Shown: positions 29,014-38,607, counted from the first letter of the stretch. The stretch: 64,000 nucleotides of DNA from Vibrio sp. 10N.261.45.E2 (GCF_002875705.1 NZ_MCZZ01000120.1:1-64000); one strand, 5' to 3'. Notes: a model not told the origin generated them from the sequence alone. Translations and numbers: made by a program.

Positions 29014-29400
29014 AACAGCTCCTTCGTAGCTTTCGCATTTAACTGGTGTGGTCATGCGATTTATCGTTATTAACGTTGCCGATTAAGTCGGAGGTAAACT
29101 CGACTTTTATTCGCAGAGAGCAAGGCAACACAGAGTTGAAATGACACGTTGATAAAACTACGTAAGAAATTTGAGCAATTAACCCACACCCACTAAATCA
29201 GCGTCATCCGCTAATGATCCAATAGCGACTAACGGCAAGCACCTGAAACCACATTAAACAACCTAAAAAAGGTATATAAGGAATTCTAATTGGCTTAATA
29301 ATCCAATTTAATTCATACACTTAAATATCAAAGACGAAGAAGTCAGTAAGTTTATGTTTATCGTAATATTTGTTATATTTAGGTTAGAACGCTTATAACA
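29014..29400. other. Intergenic region between volA and the sensor pair
   Basis: 387 bases between divergent starts, AT-rich. A 6-bp inverted repeat (AAGTCG 29085-29090, CGACTT 29101-29106) is the only symmetrical element I noticed. It must hold both promoters; I could not assign the boxes. Confidence 0.5.
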
Positions 29401-29931
29401 ATGAGAGCCCAGATGTCTGCTGAATTTATTATCAATGATGATATACAGGTCAATTTAGAAGAGAGTGAAATCCATCACTTTAAGACGGGGCGCACGTACC
29501 CAATAGGTTCTAATGAATCAGAACTGCTTAAGTTTTTTATCTCGAGACCCAATGAGGTGATCACTCGCCAAGTTCTTATTGAACAAGTGTGGGTATCTAA
29601 AGGTATATACGTTGAAGATGGCAGCTTAATGCAAACCATCTCGATTTGCCGAAAAGCGTTAGAAGATAAGAGCGGGATGATTATCGTCACTGAGCGCGGT
29701 AAAGGCTACCGATTTGCAGGACAAGTAACACAAGACAAAGAACGTGCGCTGCGCCAAATTCAATCACGACCAAAACAAGAAACGCAACATCCTCAAGATA
29801 GCAAAACGAAAGAAACCCCAACAACCGAACCAACGGCCGCTACGAAAAAAAACAAACCGTGTTTTAGCTCTGGTTGCATTATTTGTGGTGACTGCAGGTT
29901 TATCCCATTATTTATTCTCTTATTTAAATAG
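29401..29931 (+). pseudogene. ToxR/VtrA-like regulator, frameshifted at an A8 tract (5' part)
   Basis: As read, 176 residues: an OmpR/ToxR-type winged helix (about residues 8-107, with LLKFFISRPNEVITRQVLIEQVW and ERGKGYRF) and a polar linker. It then runs into a short cysteine-rich hydrophobic tail. The tail is out of frame: after the run of eight A at 29845-29852, the next frame (+1) carries the transmembrane helix and periplasmic part expected of a ToxR-like protein. Restoring seven A gives one protein of about 238 residues. Either the gene is broken, the tract is phase-variable, or slippage joins the frames. Confidence 0.7.
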
Positions 29932-30118
29932 AAATAGCCTAGGCGAAGATCTTGCGGGTCAGCACTTTATCTCTTGTAAAATCGAATCCAACGAATTCAC
30001 CTTTAATGAGTTATTCAACGTAACGCTGTACGAATATAAGGGGCGAAAAATTATCATCGATAATTCAGGAAAATCTCTGAGCTTCCCTGCCGAATTTAAA
30101 GGAGTTACTTGTGAGTAA
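29853..30118 (+). pseudogene. Transmembrane and periplasmic part of the ToxR/VtrA-like regulator
   Basis: In the +1 frame relative to the 5' part this encodes NRVLALVALFVVTAGLSHYL (one membrane helix) and a 60-residue periplasmic domain with two cysteines (near the start and at the C-terminus). It has no good start of its own. The stop overlaps the next gene start by eight bases, like vtrA-vtrC and toxR-toxS type pairs. The domain order wing-helix, linker, membrane helix, periplasmic domain supports one ancestral gene. Confidence 0.7.
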
Positions 30119-30617
30119 TAATACGAACACAGTGATTTTTGTGGTAGCGCTTGGATTATTAGTCGGCTGGCTTTCTACCTTTATTCCTAAATCACACCTT
30201 GAAGGCCACTATTTAGCCAATACAGCATCGGTTATTAACCCGCCAAAGGATTTGATTCACAATCAATCTTCCATAAATATCGAATTTAAGAAGAACAACA
30301 GTTATGACTTATTGTACGTATCGACCAAGCAAGTCGGGTTTACGTCATCTGGGTCTTACTCTGTCACGCAACACGATATCTCACTGGATGAAAACCAACA
30401 CCAACAAATTATCCCGAATCGCGAGTTGTCGTTTTACGAGAAGGTGATGATAAGTGAGGGCTCTACATTATCGTCTGACGCCATGCCTTACATTCCGTTA
30501 AATCGAGAAGAGTTTTTACTTGTGACGCGCTATGGGATGATTCACTTTTGTAAGAAAGTAGCCTGTTCTGAGTTGCCAACCTACTCAAATGATATGCCTG
30601 AGGTTGATATAAACTAA
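30111..30617 (+). CDS. VtrC/ToxS-like periplasmic partner protein
   Basis: A 168-residue protein with an N-terminal membrane anchor (TVIFVVALGLLVGWLSTFI) and a beta-rich periplasmic domain with a cysteine pair (CKKVAC). Size, anchor and position after a ToxR-like gene match VtrC, which joins VtrA to form a bile-salt-binding lipocalin-like barrel in V. parahaemolyticus, and ToxS/TcpH more distantly. The GTG start at 30111 overlaps the preceding reading frame. Sequence identity was not tested, so the VtrC relation is inferred from architecture. Confidence 0.65.
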   Translation: MSNNTNTVIFVVALGLLVGWLSTFIPKSHLEGHYLANTASVINPPKDLIHNQSSINIEFKKNNSYDLLYVSTKQVGFTSSGSYSVTQHDISLDENQHQQIIPNRELSFYEKVMISEGSTLSSDAMPYIPLNREEFLLVTRYGMIHFCKKVACSELPTYSNDMPEVDIN

Positions 30618-30630
30618 CCTAACCCATCAT

Positions 30631-30684
30631 TTTAGTGCCTACTTATGTTTAACGCTGACTTAAGCGAGATAAGTAGGCGCTAAA
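30631..30684 (+). other. Long hairpin between the sensor pair and dcuC
   Basis: TTTAGTGCCTACTTAT (30631-30646) pairs with ATAAGTAGGCGCTAAA (30669-30684): 16 bp with one G-T pair, and a smaller CGCT/AGCG stem inside the loop. It starts 14 bases after the VtrC-like stop and may be its terminator, although the tail has only short T-runs. The rest of the space to dcuC (30685-31027) is AT-rich and otherwise unassigned. Confidence 0.6.
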
Positions 30685-31027
30685 AGCTAATATTTTCACT
30701 TCTTTACTTCGATAAATACCCACTTCGTTACAAGTATTCTTCCAACGTATAAAAAACAAGCACGATTTATAAAACAAAACCTTTATATGCAACTGCAACA
30801 GTTAAAGGTGATCCAAGTTATATTCTGAAGAGCTACAAAATTTGTTTATTAACATCTAAACAACAGTAGTTAATCACGATTTATAACCACAATTAACATC
30901 GAAAAAAATGTTTGTCTTAGATCATATCAACCTCAACTATGCCTCGTGCCACAGTGCAGTTTTCTGTACATTCACTGTCATATTCTGAAACACTTTCTTA
31001 TATTTTTTAAACTTTGTGGAGATTTCT

Positions 31028-32395
31028 ATGTTAGAGCTCTTGATCGGATTAGTGATTACTATCGCTGTTGGTTACTTTATTGTGAAAGGCTATAAAGCGG
31101 CTGGTGTATTACTAACTGCTGGCCTTGCCCTACTTCTTATTACTGGCCTTATTGGTCACACAGTCTTACCAGCTAAAATCGCTTCAACAGGTAACATGGT
31201 TACCGACTCTCTAGAATTTGTTAAGTACATGCTTCAGTACCGTGGGGGCGGCCTAGGCATGCAAATCATGCTTCTTTGTGGTTTTGCTTCTTACATGACG
31301 CACATTGGCGCTAACAATGTAGTAGTAAAACAGTTCTCTAAACCGCTTGCTGCTATCAAATCCCCATACATACTTCTTGTTGCGGCTTACATCGTAGCGT
31401 GTCTAATGTCTTTAGCAGTAAGTTCTGCAACAGGCCTTGGTGTGCTGTTAATGGCAACCCTATTCCCAATGATGACGGCAATGGGTATTTCTCGCCCAGC
31501 GGCAGTTGCAGTTTGTGCATCACCTGCAGCCATCATTCTTTCGCCAACCTCTGGTGATGTGGTTATAGCAGCAGAAAAATCAGGCATGTCTCTTGATGTG
31601 TTTGCCGTTCAAACGGTACTGCCTGTTTCTATTTGTGCAATCATCGTAATGGCTGGTGCGGCTTTCTTCTGGAACAAATACCTAGATAAGAAAGAAAATA
31701 CACCAATGGAAAAAGTGGATGTTTCAGAAATCGAAACAACAGCACCGGCTTTCTATGCTGCACTGCCTTTCCTACCTATCATTGGCGTTTTCCTATTCAA
31801 CGGTCGTACGATTCCAGGGCTTTCACTTGATATCTACACCATCGTAGTTGGCTCTATCTTCGTGGGTGCGGTTATCGATTACGTTGTTAAGAAGTTTGAC
31901 GGTGAGAAAACGTTAGAAGACTTAGACTCTTGCTACCAAGGTATGGCTGATGCATTTAAAGGCGTTGTAATGCTGTTGGTTGCTGCTGGTGTGTTTGCTC
32001 AAGGTCTGATGTCTATCGGTGCAATTGATAACCTAATCGGTCTTGCTGAATCGGCAGGCGCAGGTGGTATCGCGTTAATGCTTATCCTGACAGGTCTAAC
32101 AGTTGCTGCAGCTATCGCGACAGGTTCTGGTAACGCTCCGTTCTATGCATTCGTAGAACTGGCTCCATCTCTTGCTGCGAAGATGGGTTTGAACCCTGCG
32201 TTCCTAATCATCCCAATGCTTCAAGCATCGAACCTAGGTCGTACTATCTCACCAGTATCTGGCGTAATCGTAGCGACATCTGGCATGGGTAAGATCAGTC
32301 CGTTTGAAGTTGTTAAACGTACTTCTGTACCAGTAATCTGTGGTCTTATCACGGTTATCTTCGGTACGCTTGTATTGGTTCCAATGGCAGCTTAA
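31028..32395 (+). CDS. dcuC: Anaerobic C4-dicarboxylate transporter DcuC
   Basis: A 455-residue membrane protein with 12 or so hydrophobic segments, of the DcuC family (E. coli DcuC 461 residues). Conserved stretches are CASPAAIILSPTSGDVVIAAE and ATGSGNAPFYAFVELAP. It handles succinate efflux or fumarate/succinate exchange under anaerobic conditions. I use the ATG at 31028, which has GGAG six bases upstream, rather than the GTG at 31016. It lies beside narQP and nap, a grouping of anaerobic functions. Confidence 0.9.
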   Translation: MLELLIGLVITIAVGYFIVKGYKAAGVLLTAGLALLLITGLIGHTVLPAKIASTGNMVTDSLEFVKYMLQYRGGGLGMQIMLLCGFASYMTHIGANNVVVKQFSKPLAAIKSPYILLVAAYIVACLMSLAVSSATGLGVLLMATLFPMMTAMGISRPAAVAVCASPAAIILSPTSGDVVIAAEKSGMSLDVFAVQTVLPVSICAIIVMAGAAFFWNKYLDKKENTPMEKVDVSEIETTAPAFYAALPFLPIIGVFLFNGRTIPGLSLDIYTIVVGSIFVGAVIDYVVKKFDGEKTLEDLDSCYQGMADAFKGVVMLLVAAGVFAQGLMSIGAIDNLIGLAESAGAGGIALMLILTGLTVAAAIATGSGNAPFYAFVELAPSLAAKMGLNPAFLIIPMLQASNLGRTISPVSGVIVATSGMGKISPFEVVKRTSVPVICGLITVIFGTLVLVPMAA

Positions 32396-32462
32396 GCCTC
32401 TAGTTTCCTTTTCAAGGAATTAAGAACATACGAACAGCCATACAAATATAAAATGCTTAAAC

Positions 32463-32499
32463 AAAAAGGCGCTGAACTTACTAAGTTCAGCGCCTTTTT
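32463..32499. terminator. Bidirectional terminator between dcuC and narP
   Basis: An 18-bp perfect stem (AAAAAGGCGCTGAACTTA and complement) around a single C, with A- and T-runs. It serves the convergent dcuC and narP genes. Confidence 0.9.
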
Positions 32500-32584
32500 A
32501 ATATCAATTTCTCAATATCGTTAAACTATCAAGACATGTATAAACCGTAAGGCTTGAAATAGTGTTATCTCAAAGGAACAAGCC

Positions 32585-33217
32585 CTACTTCATTTCACCA
32601 TAGCGTTCTAGATACAGAACCGTTGCTGCAGTACGTGAAGGCACTTGTAGCTTCTTCAGCAAGCTTTTCATATGTACCTTAACTGTCGATTCAGAAATAA
32701 ACAGATGATCGGCGATCTGCTTGTTACGGTAACCTTTCGCGACTTCTTGAAGGATTTGCATTTCACGTTCAGTCAGCTGGTCGAAAATGTCATTGCGGCT
32801 ACCCGCGTCATTTAAGTAACGAGCAACCACGCTGCTGTAGGCTTTATCGCCGTTGTGCGCTTGCTTCAACAATTCGATAAGTTCATCGGGTTCCGTGTCT
32901 TTTAACAAGTAGCCATCAGCGCCCGCTTTTACGATCGCTTCGATGTCAGCAGGGCTATCAGAAACCGTTAGAATAACGATGTTAGCGCTTGAACCATCAG
33001 TGCGAAGTGCTTGTAGTGTGTCCAGTCCAGACATGCCTTTCATATTAAGATCCAATAGGATCAAATCAGGTTCTTCTTCGTGGGCAAGAGCGACCGCTTC
33101 AGTGCCGTTACTTGCTTCTGCAATCACTTCGAATTCATCTTCAAAGCTCAGTAATTGGCTTATACCTCTGCGCATCAATGGATGATCATCAACCAGCATT
33201 ACTTTACAAATCGTCAA
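32585..33217 (-). CDS. narP: Nitrate/nitrite response regulator NarP
   Basis: A 210-residue NarL/FixJ-type regulator. The receiver has the acidic pair (VDDHP), the phosphoacceptor Asp in DLILLDLNMKG (near 54) and the Lys in LLKDTEP. The LuxR helix-turn-helix is LTEREMQILQEVAKGY to SESTVKVHMKSLLKKL. Its start overlaps the end of the narQ gene by 14 bases. It lies beside the nap operon, whose promoter carries a 7-2-7 NarP-type site, so it likely activates nap in response to nitrate. Confidence 0.88.
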   Translation of the reverse strand: MTICKVMLVDDHPLMRRGISQLLSFEDEFEVIAEASNGTEAVALAHEEEPDLILLDLNMKGMSGLDTLQALRTDGSSANIVILTVSDSPADIEAIVKAGADGYLLKDTEPDELIELLKQAHNGDKAYSSVVARYLNDAGSRNDIFDQLTEREMQILQEVAKGYRNKQIADHLFISESTVKVHMKSLLKKLQVPSRTAATVLYLERYGEMK

Positions 33218-34934
33218 CTTTAACTTCCTTCAAACTTTTATATTTCAATATGACTGTACAGCCTTCACCTTGAGCCGCTTCAATCGTTAAGTCGCCATTC
33301 AGTCTTGCCGCACGCTCCTGCATAATGCTCATCCCGTAGTGGTTCATCTTCGAACTACTTGGATCAAAGCCATCTCCATTATCTTTAATCACGACTAATA
33401 CTTCACCGTCCTCATCGATACAGCATACATCTATCAAGTCGGCATTGGCGTGTTTTATTGCATTTATTGTTGCTTCACGAATCAACTGAAGCAAGTGAAC
33501 CTGACTGTGTGCATCAAGCTCAATAGATGAAAGATTATTGGTTAGCTTAATCTTCGCATCTGTTCTTTCACTGAGCTGTTCAAGCATGGTGCTCAAAGCA
33601 TCTCCAAAGTTGCCCTCTTTTATGGTCAACCTAAATGTAGTGAGCAGCTCTCGTAATTGAGTATAGGCATCAGCTAAACCGTTGCCGATTTCCGACGCAA
33701 TTTGTTCAGACTGCTCTCGGTGCTGCTGTTCCGGCAATTTGCCAATAACACGCTTCAACAACGTTACTTGGATTTTCAAGTACGACAGCGATTGAGCCAG
33801 TGAATCATGCAGTTCACGCGCAATTGTTGCACGCTCTTCCATAATAATAAGCTGCTCGGCTTTCTTTTGTGCTCGATTATAATAGATAGCGCGTGATAAG
33901 AGTTGGATAAAACTCTCAATAAGCGTCTTGGTTGAATGACCATGATGATATGAACAATATAAATAGCCTAAGATAAGCTCATTATCATCCAACTTCATTT
34001 CAAATTTTTCATAATCCAAGTTCGAATCATACCCTTCGTCCATAATCAATGAGCGACCCGAACTATCGACTATCTCAAGCCTTAAAGACTCGATCCCTTC
34101 TAAGCTGACTAAGTGCTGCAGAATGGCTCGGAAATTTTCTGGGGCGATACGTGTTACGGTCAGCTCTTGTGAAGAGTGATAAAGCGCCTGCAAAGATTGG
34201 TTAGCATTTTGCAGCTCTACCGTCTTAGCGTCCACGACAGACTCCAAGTTTCTATAAAGCACACCCAAATCTTTAGCCATCGAGTTAAACGTTTTAGTCA
34301 GAATGCCCAGTTCGTTGTTGTTGGTAACCTTTAACTCCACTTCAAAGTCACTGTTTTTGATTCGCTGACTGGCTCCAACGAGCGCATGTAGCGGCTTAAC
34401 AACTTGTTTACGTACAAAGTGAACAACAAAAAGAGATATGACCAGAATTCCACCGAGGCCGATACCACCAGCCCACGCCAACTTTATTAGCTTGTCTTCA
34501 GAGAACTCTTGCAGTTTATAAACAAAGCCATCGATTTCAGCCACAAAGTTTTCAACCAGCACGAGATAGTGGTCGCGTTCTTCGCTATTCAAGACCTGTT
34601 TCAGTTCATGCCAGCGGCCAATAATCAGGTAGTAGTCTTGTGTAATGTCAGCTGGAACATTCCAACTGACTAAGTTGGTCATCGAAGGAGAATAAAGCGA
34701 ACTTTCGAATTCACGAATATGAGAATCATAATCGACGGATTCTATTTGAATATCATGGGCTAAACGGTAGCTCTGCATACGCATTGAACCAGCTACGTTA
34801 ACCGCTTCCGCATCATTCAAACTAGAAGCTAAAGTAAAGATGGCAAAACCTGTCGTAGCAACCGACAACAGCAGTATAGAAAGTAAGGATTTAGCTATCG
34901 TACTTGTTACAGATGAAACCGGTTTAATAAGCAA
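33204..34934 (-). CDS. narQ: Nitrate/nitrite sensor kinase NarQ
   Basis: A 576-residue membrane kinase. The first membrane helix is followed by the P-box NVAGSMRMQSYRLAHDI (near 45-60), which binds nitrate in NarX/NarQ. A second helix, a HAMP domain, a GAF-like central part and the HisKA_3 box ARELHDSLAQSLSYLKIQV (His near 374) follow, then an HATPase domain with DNGDGF. The partner narP is overlapped downstream. Divergent from napF across 253 bases. Confidence 0.9.
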   Translation of the reverse strand: MLIKPVSSVTSTIAKSLLSILLLSVATTGFAIFTLASSLNDAEAVNVAGSMRMQSYRLAHDIQIESVDYDSHIREFESSLYSPSMTNLVSWNVPADITQDYYLIIGRWHELKQVLNSEERDHYLVLVENFVAEIDGFVYKLQEFSEDKLIKLAWAGGIGLGGILVISLFVVHFVRKQVVKPLHALVGASQRIKNSDFEVELKVTNNNELGILTKTFNSMAKDLGVLYRNLESVVDAKTVELQNANQSLQALYHSSQELTVTRIAPENFRAILQHLVSLEGIESLRLEIVDSSGRSLIMDEGYDSNLDYEKFEMKLDDNELILGYLYCSYHHGHSTKTLIESFIQLLSRAIYYNRAQKKAEQLIIMEERATIARELHDSLAQSLSYLKIQVTLLKRVIGKLPEQQHREQSEQIASEIGNGLADAYTQLRELLTTFRLTIKEGNFGDALSTMLEQLSERTDAKIKLTNNLSSIELDAHSQVHLLQLIREATINAIKHANADLIDVCCIDEDGEVLVVIKDNGDGFDPSSSKMNHYGMSIMQERAARLNGDLTIEAAQGEGCTVILKYKSLKEVKVDDL

Positions 34935-35035
34935 AAGTGCCTTCCTATTGATAAATGACTTGCCAGCAATAATGTATTGTCACACATCAAAAATCATAGC
35001 TCCATTCAATATGTGATCACTCGCTCCGTAATTTA

Positions 35036-35079
35036 TTGATCTATGACAATATATGCCCCCAATTAGCCCTAAGGGGGTA
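35036..35079 (+). promoter_or_regulatory. nap promoter: FNR-like and NarP-type sites
   Basis: TTGAT-CTAT-GACAA (35036-35049) is close to the FNR site TTGATN4ATCAA with two mismatches. TAGCCCT-AA-GGGGGTA (35064-35079) is a 7-2-7 inverted repeat fitting the NarL/NarP heptamer TACYYMT with one mismatch per half. Together they match the FNR plus NarP control of E. coli napF, though the centres are 29 bp apart here. The binding is predicted, not shown. Confidence 0.6.
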
Positions 35080-35187
35080 TTTATACAATTGTTTCTAAAA
35101 CTACACTACTTATGAGGACAAATTACAAGATATTAATGGAATAATGGCCTACAATTACAACATCTTAGCAACATCTATGGGTATCTA

Positions 35188-35667
35188 GTGGTCGATCTAT
35201 CAAAACGCCGTCTGTTTTCAAGACGAAAAGTTGATTCAAGCCAGATTCGTTTGCCTTGGATTGAAAACCTAGAAAGCTTTGCAGATGACTGTACTCGCTG
35301 CGGTAAATGCATTGAGAATTGTGAGACTAAGATAATCATAGCTGGCGATGGTGGGTTTCCTACTGTCGACTTTTCTATCGATGAATGTACTTTCTGCTAC
35401 CAATGTGCAGATGTTTGTCCTGAACCTATTTTTAAGCCAAAGCAAGGAGAGCCTTGGCAAGCTAAAGCGCAGATCTCTGATAAGTGCTTAGCTCAGCAAA
35501 ATGTTGAATGCCGAAGCTGTGGTGACATGTGTGAACCTATGGCCATTCAATTTCAACTTAGAGCAGGCAGTGTTGCTCTACCAAAAATCAAGTTAGATGA
35601 GTGTAGCGGTTGTGGAGCCTGCGTAGCAGTTTGCCCTACTTCAGCTATTCTTGTGAGTAATGCATAA
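35188..35667 (+). CDS. napF: Ferredoxin-type protein NapF
   Basis: A 159-residue cytoplasmic iron-sulfur protein. Cysteine groups CTRCGKCIENC, CTFCYQCADVC, CRSCGDMC and CSGCGACVAVC provide ligands for several [4Fe-4S] clusters. NapF interacts with the NapA precursor and assists its maturation. The GTG at 35188 is used, with GGG about six bases upstream. First gene of napFDABC; 23 bases to napD. Confidence 0.9.
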   Translation: MVDLSKRRLFSRRKVDSSQIRLPWIENLESFADDCTRCGKCIENCETKIIIAGDGGFPTVDFSIDECTFCYQCADVCPEPIFKPKQGEPWQAKAQISDKCLAQQNVECRSCGDMCEPMAIQFQLRAGSVALPKIKLDECSGCGACVAVCPTSAILVSNA

Positions 35668-35690
35668 AACAAAAATAACGAGAGCAATTT

Positions 35691-35996
35691 ATGGCACTAA
35701 ATGAAGTGCATATATCAAGTTTAGTCGTGCATGTGAGCCCAGAGCATCTAGACGAGATCAAAGCACAAATCGAGCAATTCGATAATGCAGAGATTTACGG
35801 CAGTAGCCCGGAAGGCAAAATCATAGTGGTCCTAGAAACCGAAAACCAAGGTTTTGTAACGGATACCATTGAAGAAATTAATAATATTACGAACGTTTTA
35901 GGGACAGCTTTGGTTTACCACCAAATCGAAACTGGACTGGACGAAACGGATTTAGAAACTGGAAGCAACAATTCTCAACTTGAGGGTGAAGTATGA
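35691..35996 (+). CDS. napD: Chaperone NapD
   Basis: A 101-residue NapD: a ferredoxin-fold chaperone that binds the twin-arginine signal of NapA and holds it back until cofactor loading is complete. [21 protein letters not shown] and [10 protein letters not shown] are typical. A short acidic C-terminal extension follows. The stop overlaps the napA start (ATGA). Confidence 0.9.
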   Translation: MALNEVHISSLVVHVSPEHLDEIKAQIEQFDNAEIYGSSPEGKIIVVLETENQGFVTDTIEEINNITNVLGTALVYHQIETGLDETDLETGSNNSQLEGEV

Positions 35997-38482
35997 AAAT
36001 GACAAGACGTGCGTTTGTGAAAGCAAACGCAGCTGCATCAGCGGCAGCCGTTGCAGGTGTAACTCTACCGGCAACAGCAACCAACCTGATCGCTAGCTCT
36101 GATCAAACAAAAATCACGTGGGATAAAGCGCCTTGTCGTTTTTGTGGTACGGGCTGTTCGGTACTAGTAGGTACTCAAAACGGTAAAGTGGTTGCGACTC
36201 AAGGCGACCCGGAAGCACCTGTAAACAAAGGCCTAAACTGTATTAAAGGCTACTTCCTTTCAAAAATCATGTACGGTAAAGACCGTCTTGAGACGCCTCT
36301 ACTTCGTATGAAAGATGGTGAGTTCCATAAAGATGGTGACTTCGCACCAGTATCATGGGACAAAGCTTTCGACGTAATGGCTGAGAAATGGAAAGCTGCA
36401 CTGAAGAAGAACGGTCCAACAGGTATTGGTATGTTCGGTTCTGGCCAATGGACGGTTATGGAAGGCTACGCAGCCGTTAAGATGATGAAAGCGGGTTTCC
36501 GTTCAAACAACATCGATCCAAACGCTCGTCACTGTATGGCTTCAGCGGTAGGCGCATTCATGCGTACTTTCGGTATCGATGAGCCAATGGGTTGTTACGA
36601 TGACTTTGAACACGCAGACGCATTCGTACTGTGGGGTTCAAACATGGCAGAGATGCACCCAGTACTATGGACTCGTATTACAGACCGTCGTCTAAGCCAC
36701 CCACATGTTAGAGTAAACGTACTGTCTACTTACTACCACCGTTCTTTCGAGCTTGCTGACACTGGTTACATCTTCAACCCTCAGTCTGACCTTGCAATTG
36801 CGAACTTCGTAGCAAACTACATCATTCAAAACGATGCGGTTAACTGGGACTTCGTGAACAAGCACACGAACTTCAAGCAAGCAACAACAGACATCGGTTA
36901 CGGCCTTCGTGACGATGATCCACTACAGAAAGCTGCTGCGAACCCTAACTCAGGCGCAATGACTGACATTAGCTTCGAAGATTACAAAGCGTCTGTTGCT
37001 GAATACACGGTTGAGAAAGCGTCTGAAATGTCAGGTGTATCTCAAGACGACCTGATCAAGCTAGCTAAGCAATACGCGGATCCAAACATCAAAGTAATGT
37101 CACTTTGGACTATGGGTATGAACCAACATACTCGTGGCGTTTGGATGAACAGCCTTGTGTACAACATCCACCTTCTTACAGGTAAGATTTCTACTCCGGG
37201 TAACAGCCCATTCTCACTCACTGGCCAACCATCTGCGTGTGGTACAGCTCGTGAAGTTGGTACGTTCTCTCACCGTCTACCTGCAGATATGGTGGTTGCT
37301 AACCCTAAACACCGTCAGATCTCAGAAAAAATCTGGAAACTTCCAGAAGGCACTCTAAATGGCAAGCCTGGCGCTCACGCCGTTGTTCAAGACCGTATGC
37401 TTAAAGACGGCAAGATCAACGCTTACTGGGTAATGTGTAACAACAACATGCAAGCTGGTCCAAACATCAACACTGAACGTTTGCCAGGTTACCGTAACCC
37501 TGACAACTTCATTGTTGTTTCAGACCCATACCCTACCGCTACCGCGCAAGCAGCAGACCTTATCCTTCCAACAGCAATGTGGATCGAAAAAGAGGGTGCT
37601 TACGGTAACGCTGAGCGTCGTACACAAGCATGGTACCAACAAGTTAAAACCGTTGGTGATGCTAAGTCTGATTTATGGCAAATCATGGAGTTCTCTAAAC
37701 GCTTCACAGTTGAAGAAGTTTGGGGCGAAGAGCTTCTTGCTAAAGCGCCTGAGTACCGTGGTAAAACCATGTACGACGTGCTTTACAAAAACGGTAACGT
37801 TGATGCATTCCCACTGTCTGAAGCTCAAGAGCTTAACGACGATGCACAAGCACAAGGTTTCTACGTACAAAAAGGTCTATTCGAAGAATACGCAGCCTTT
37901 GGTCGCGGCCATGGTCACGATTTAGCACCATACGACACTTACCACAAAGTACGCGGTCTACGTTGGCCTGTTGTTGATGGTAAAGAAACGCTATGGCGCT
38001 TTAAAGAAGGTTCAGATCCATACGCTAAGAAAGGTTCTGACTGGGACTTCTACGGTAAGCCAGATGGTAAAGCACTGATCATCAATGCGCCATACGAAGC
38101 GCCACCAGAAGTACCAAACGATGAGTACGATATGTGGCTATGTACCGGTCGTGTTCTTGAGCACTGGCACACAGGTACTATGACTCGTCGTGTACCAGAA
38201 CTTTACAAAGCAGTACCGGATGCACTTTGTTACATCCACCCTGCTGATGCTAAAGCTCGTGGCCTTCGCCGTGGTGATGAAGTTCTTATCGAAAACAAAC
38301 GTGGTGAAGTACGCGTTCGTGTTGAAACTCGTGGCCGTAACCGTCCACCACAAGGCTTGGTATTCGTACCATTCTTTGATGCAAGAATTCTGATCAACAA
38401 GTTGATCTTGGATGCAACGGATCCTCTGTCTAAGCAGACGGATTACAAGAAGTGTCCAGTTAAGATCACTAAGGTTTCTTAA
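35993..38482 (+). CDS. napA: Periplasmic nitrate reductase catalytic subunit NapA
   Basis: An 829-residue molybdoenzyme with a twin-arginine signal ([20 protein letters not shown]). The [4Fe-4S] motif [13 protein letters not shown] with CIKGYF follows, and the molybdenum cysteine lies in [13 protein letters not shown]. The C-terminal molybdopterin dinucleotide domain is complete. It reduces nitrate to nitrite in the periplasm with electrons from NapB. The start overlaps napD; an ATG six bases later is also possible. Codon use is strongly biased (many -GT/-CT ends), suggesting high expression. Confidence 0.96.
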   Translation: MKMTRRAFVKANAAASAAAVAGVTLPATATNLIASSDQTKITWDKAPCRFCGTGCSVLVGTQNGKVVATQGDPEAPVNKGLNCIKGYFLSKIMYGKDRLETPLLRMKDGEFHKDGDFAPVSWDKAFDVMAEKWKAALKKNGPTGIGMFGSGQWTVMEGYAAVKMMKAGFRSNNIDPNARHCMASAVGAFMRTFGIDEPMGCYDDFEHADAFVLWGSNMAEMHPVLWTRITDRRLSHPHVRVNVLSTYYHRSFELADTGYIFNPQSDLAIANFVANYIIQNDAVNWDFVNKHTNFKQATTDIGYGLRDDDPLQKAAANPNSGAMTDISFEDYKASVAEYTVEKASEMSGVSQDDLIKLAKQYADPNIKVMSLWTMGMNQHTRGVWMNSLVYNIHLLTGKISTPGNSPFSLTGQPSACGTAREVGTFSHRLPADMVVANPKHRQISEKIWKLPEGTLNGKPGAHAVVQDRMLKDGKINAYWVMCNNNMQAGPNINTERLPGYRNPDNFIVVSDPYPTATAQAADLILPTAMWIEKEGAYGNAERRTQAWYQQVKTVGDAKSDLWQIMEFSKRFTVEEVWGEELLAKAPEYRGKTMYDVLYKNGNVDAFPLSEAQELNDDAQAQGFYVQKGLFEEYAAFGRGHGHDLAPYDTYHKVRGLRWPVVDGKETLWRFKEGSDPYAKKGSDWDFYGKPDGKALIINAPYEAPPEVPNDEYDMWLCTGRVLEHWHTGTMTRRVPELYKAVPDALCYIHPADAKARGLRRGDEVLIENKRGEVRVRVETRGRNRPPQGLVFVPFFDARILINKLILDATDPLSKQTDYKKCPVKITKVS

Positions 38483-38534
38483 GCGCCAAGTGCTTTTAGA
38501 ACCTAGATACAAGATCTAACGTATTTAATATTGC

Positions 38535-38570
38535 GACTACTTTTTTCGTTACTTTTTGAAAGAAGTAGTC
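38535..38570 (+). other. Intercistronic hairpin between napA and napB
   Basis: GACTACTTTTTTC (38535-38547) pairs with GAAAGAAGTAGTC (38558-38570), 13 bp with one G-T pair, loop ten bases. It lies in the 125-base gap inside the operon and could stabilise or attenuate the messenger. Confidence 0.6.
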
Positions 38571-38607
38571 CACTCAAAGAATTAGCCTTTAGGCGGAGAA
38601 ATTAACC

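Noticed and set aside
29744-29852. Start of the second frame in the ToxR-like gene as a separate gene
   Set aside because: The part before the A8 tract overlaps the linker of the winged-helix frame and makes no sense as protein; only the part after the tract does.
30917-30930. FNR-like site before dcuC (TTAGATCATATCAA)
   Set aside because: Only the right half fits; the left half has three mismatches.
38138-38512. Antisense frame of 124 codons within the end of napA
   Set aside because: Shadow of a strongly codon-biased gene; similar long antisense frames occur in napA, mngB and the RND gene.
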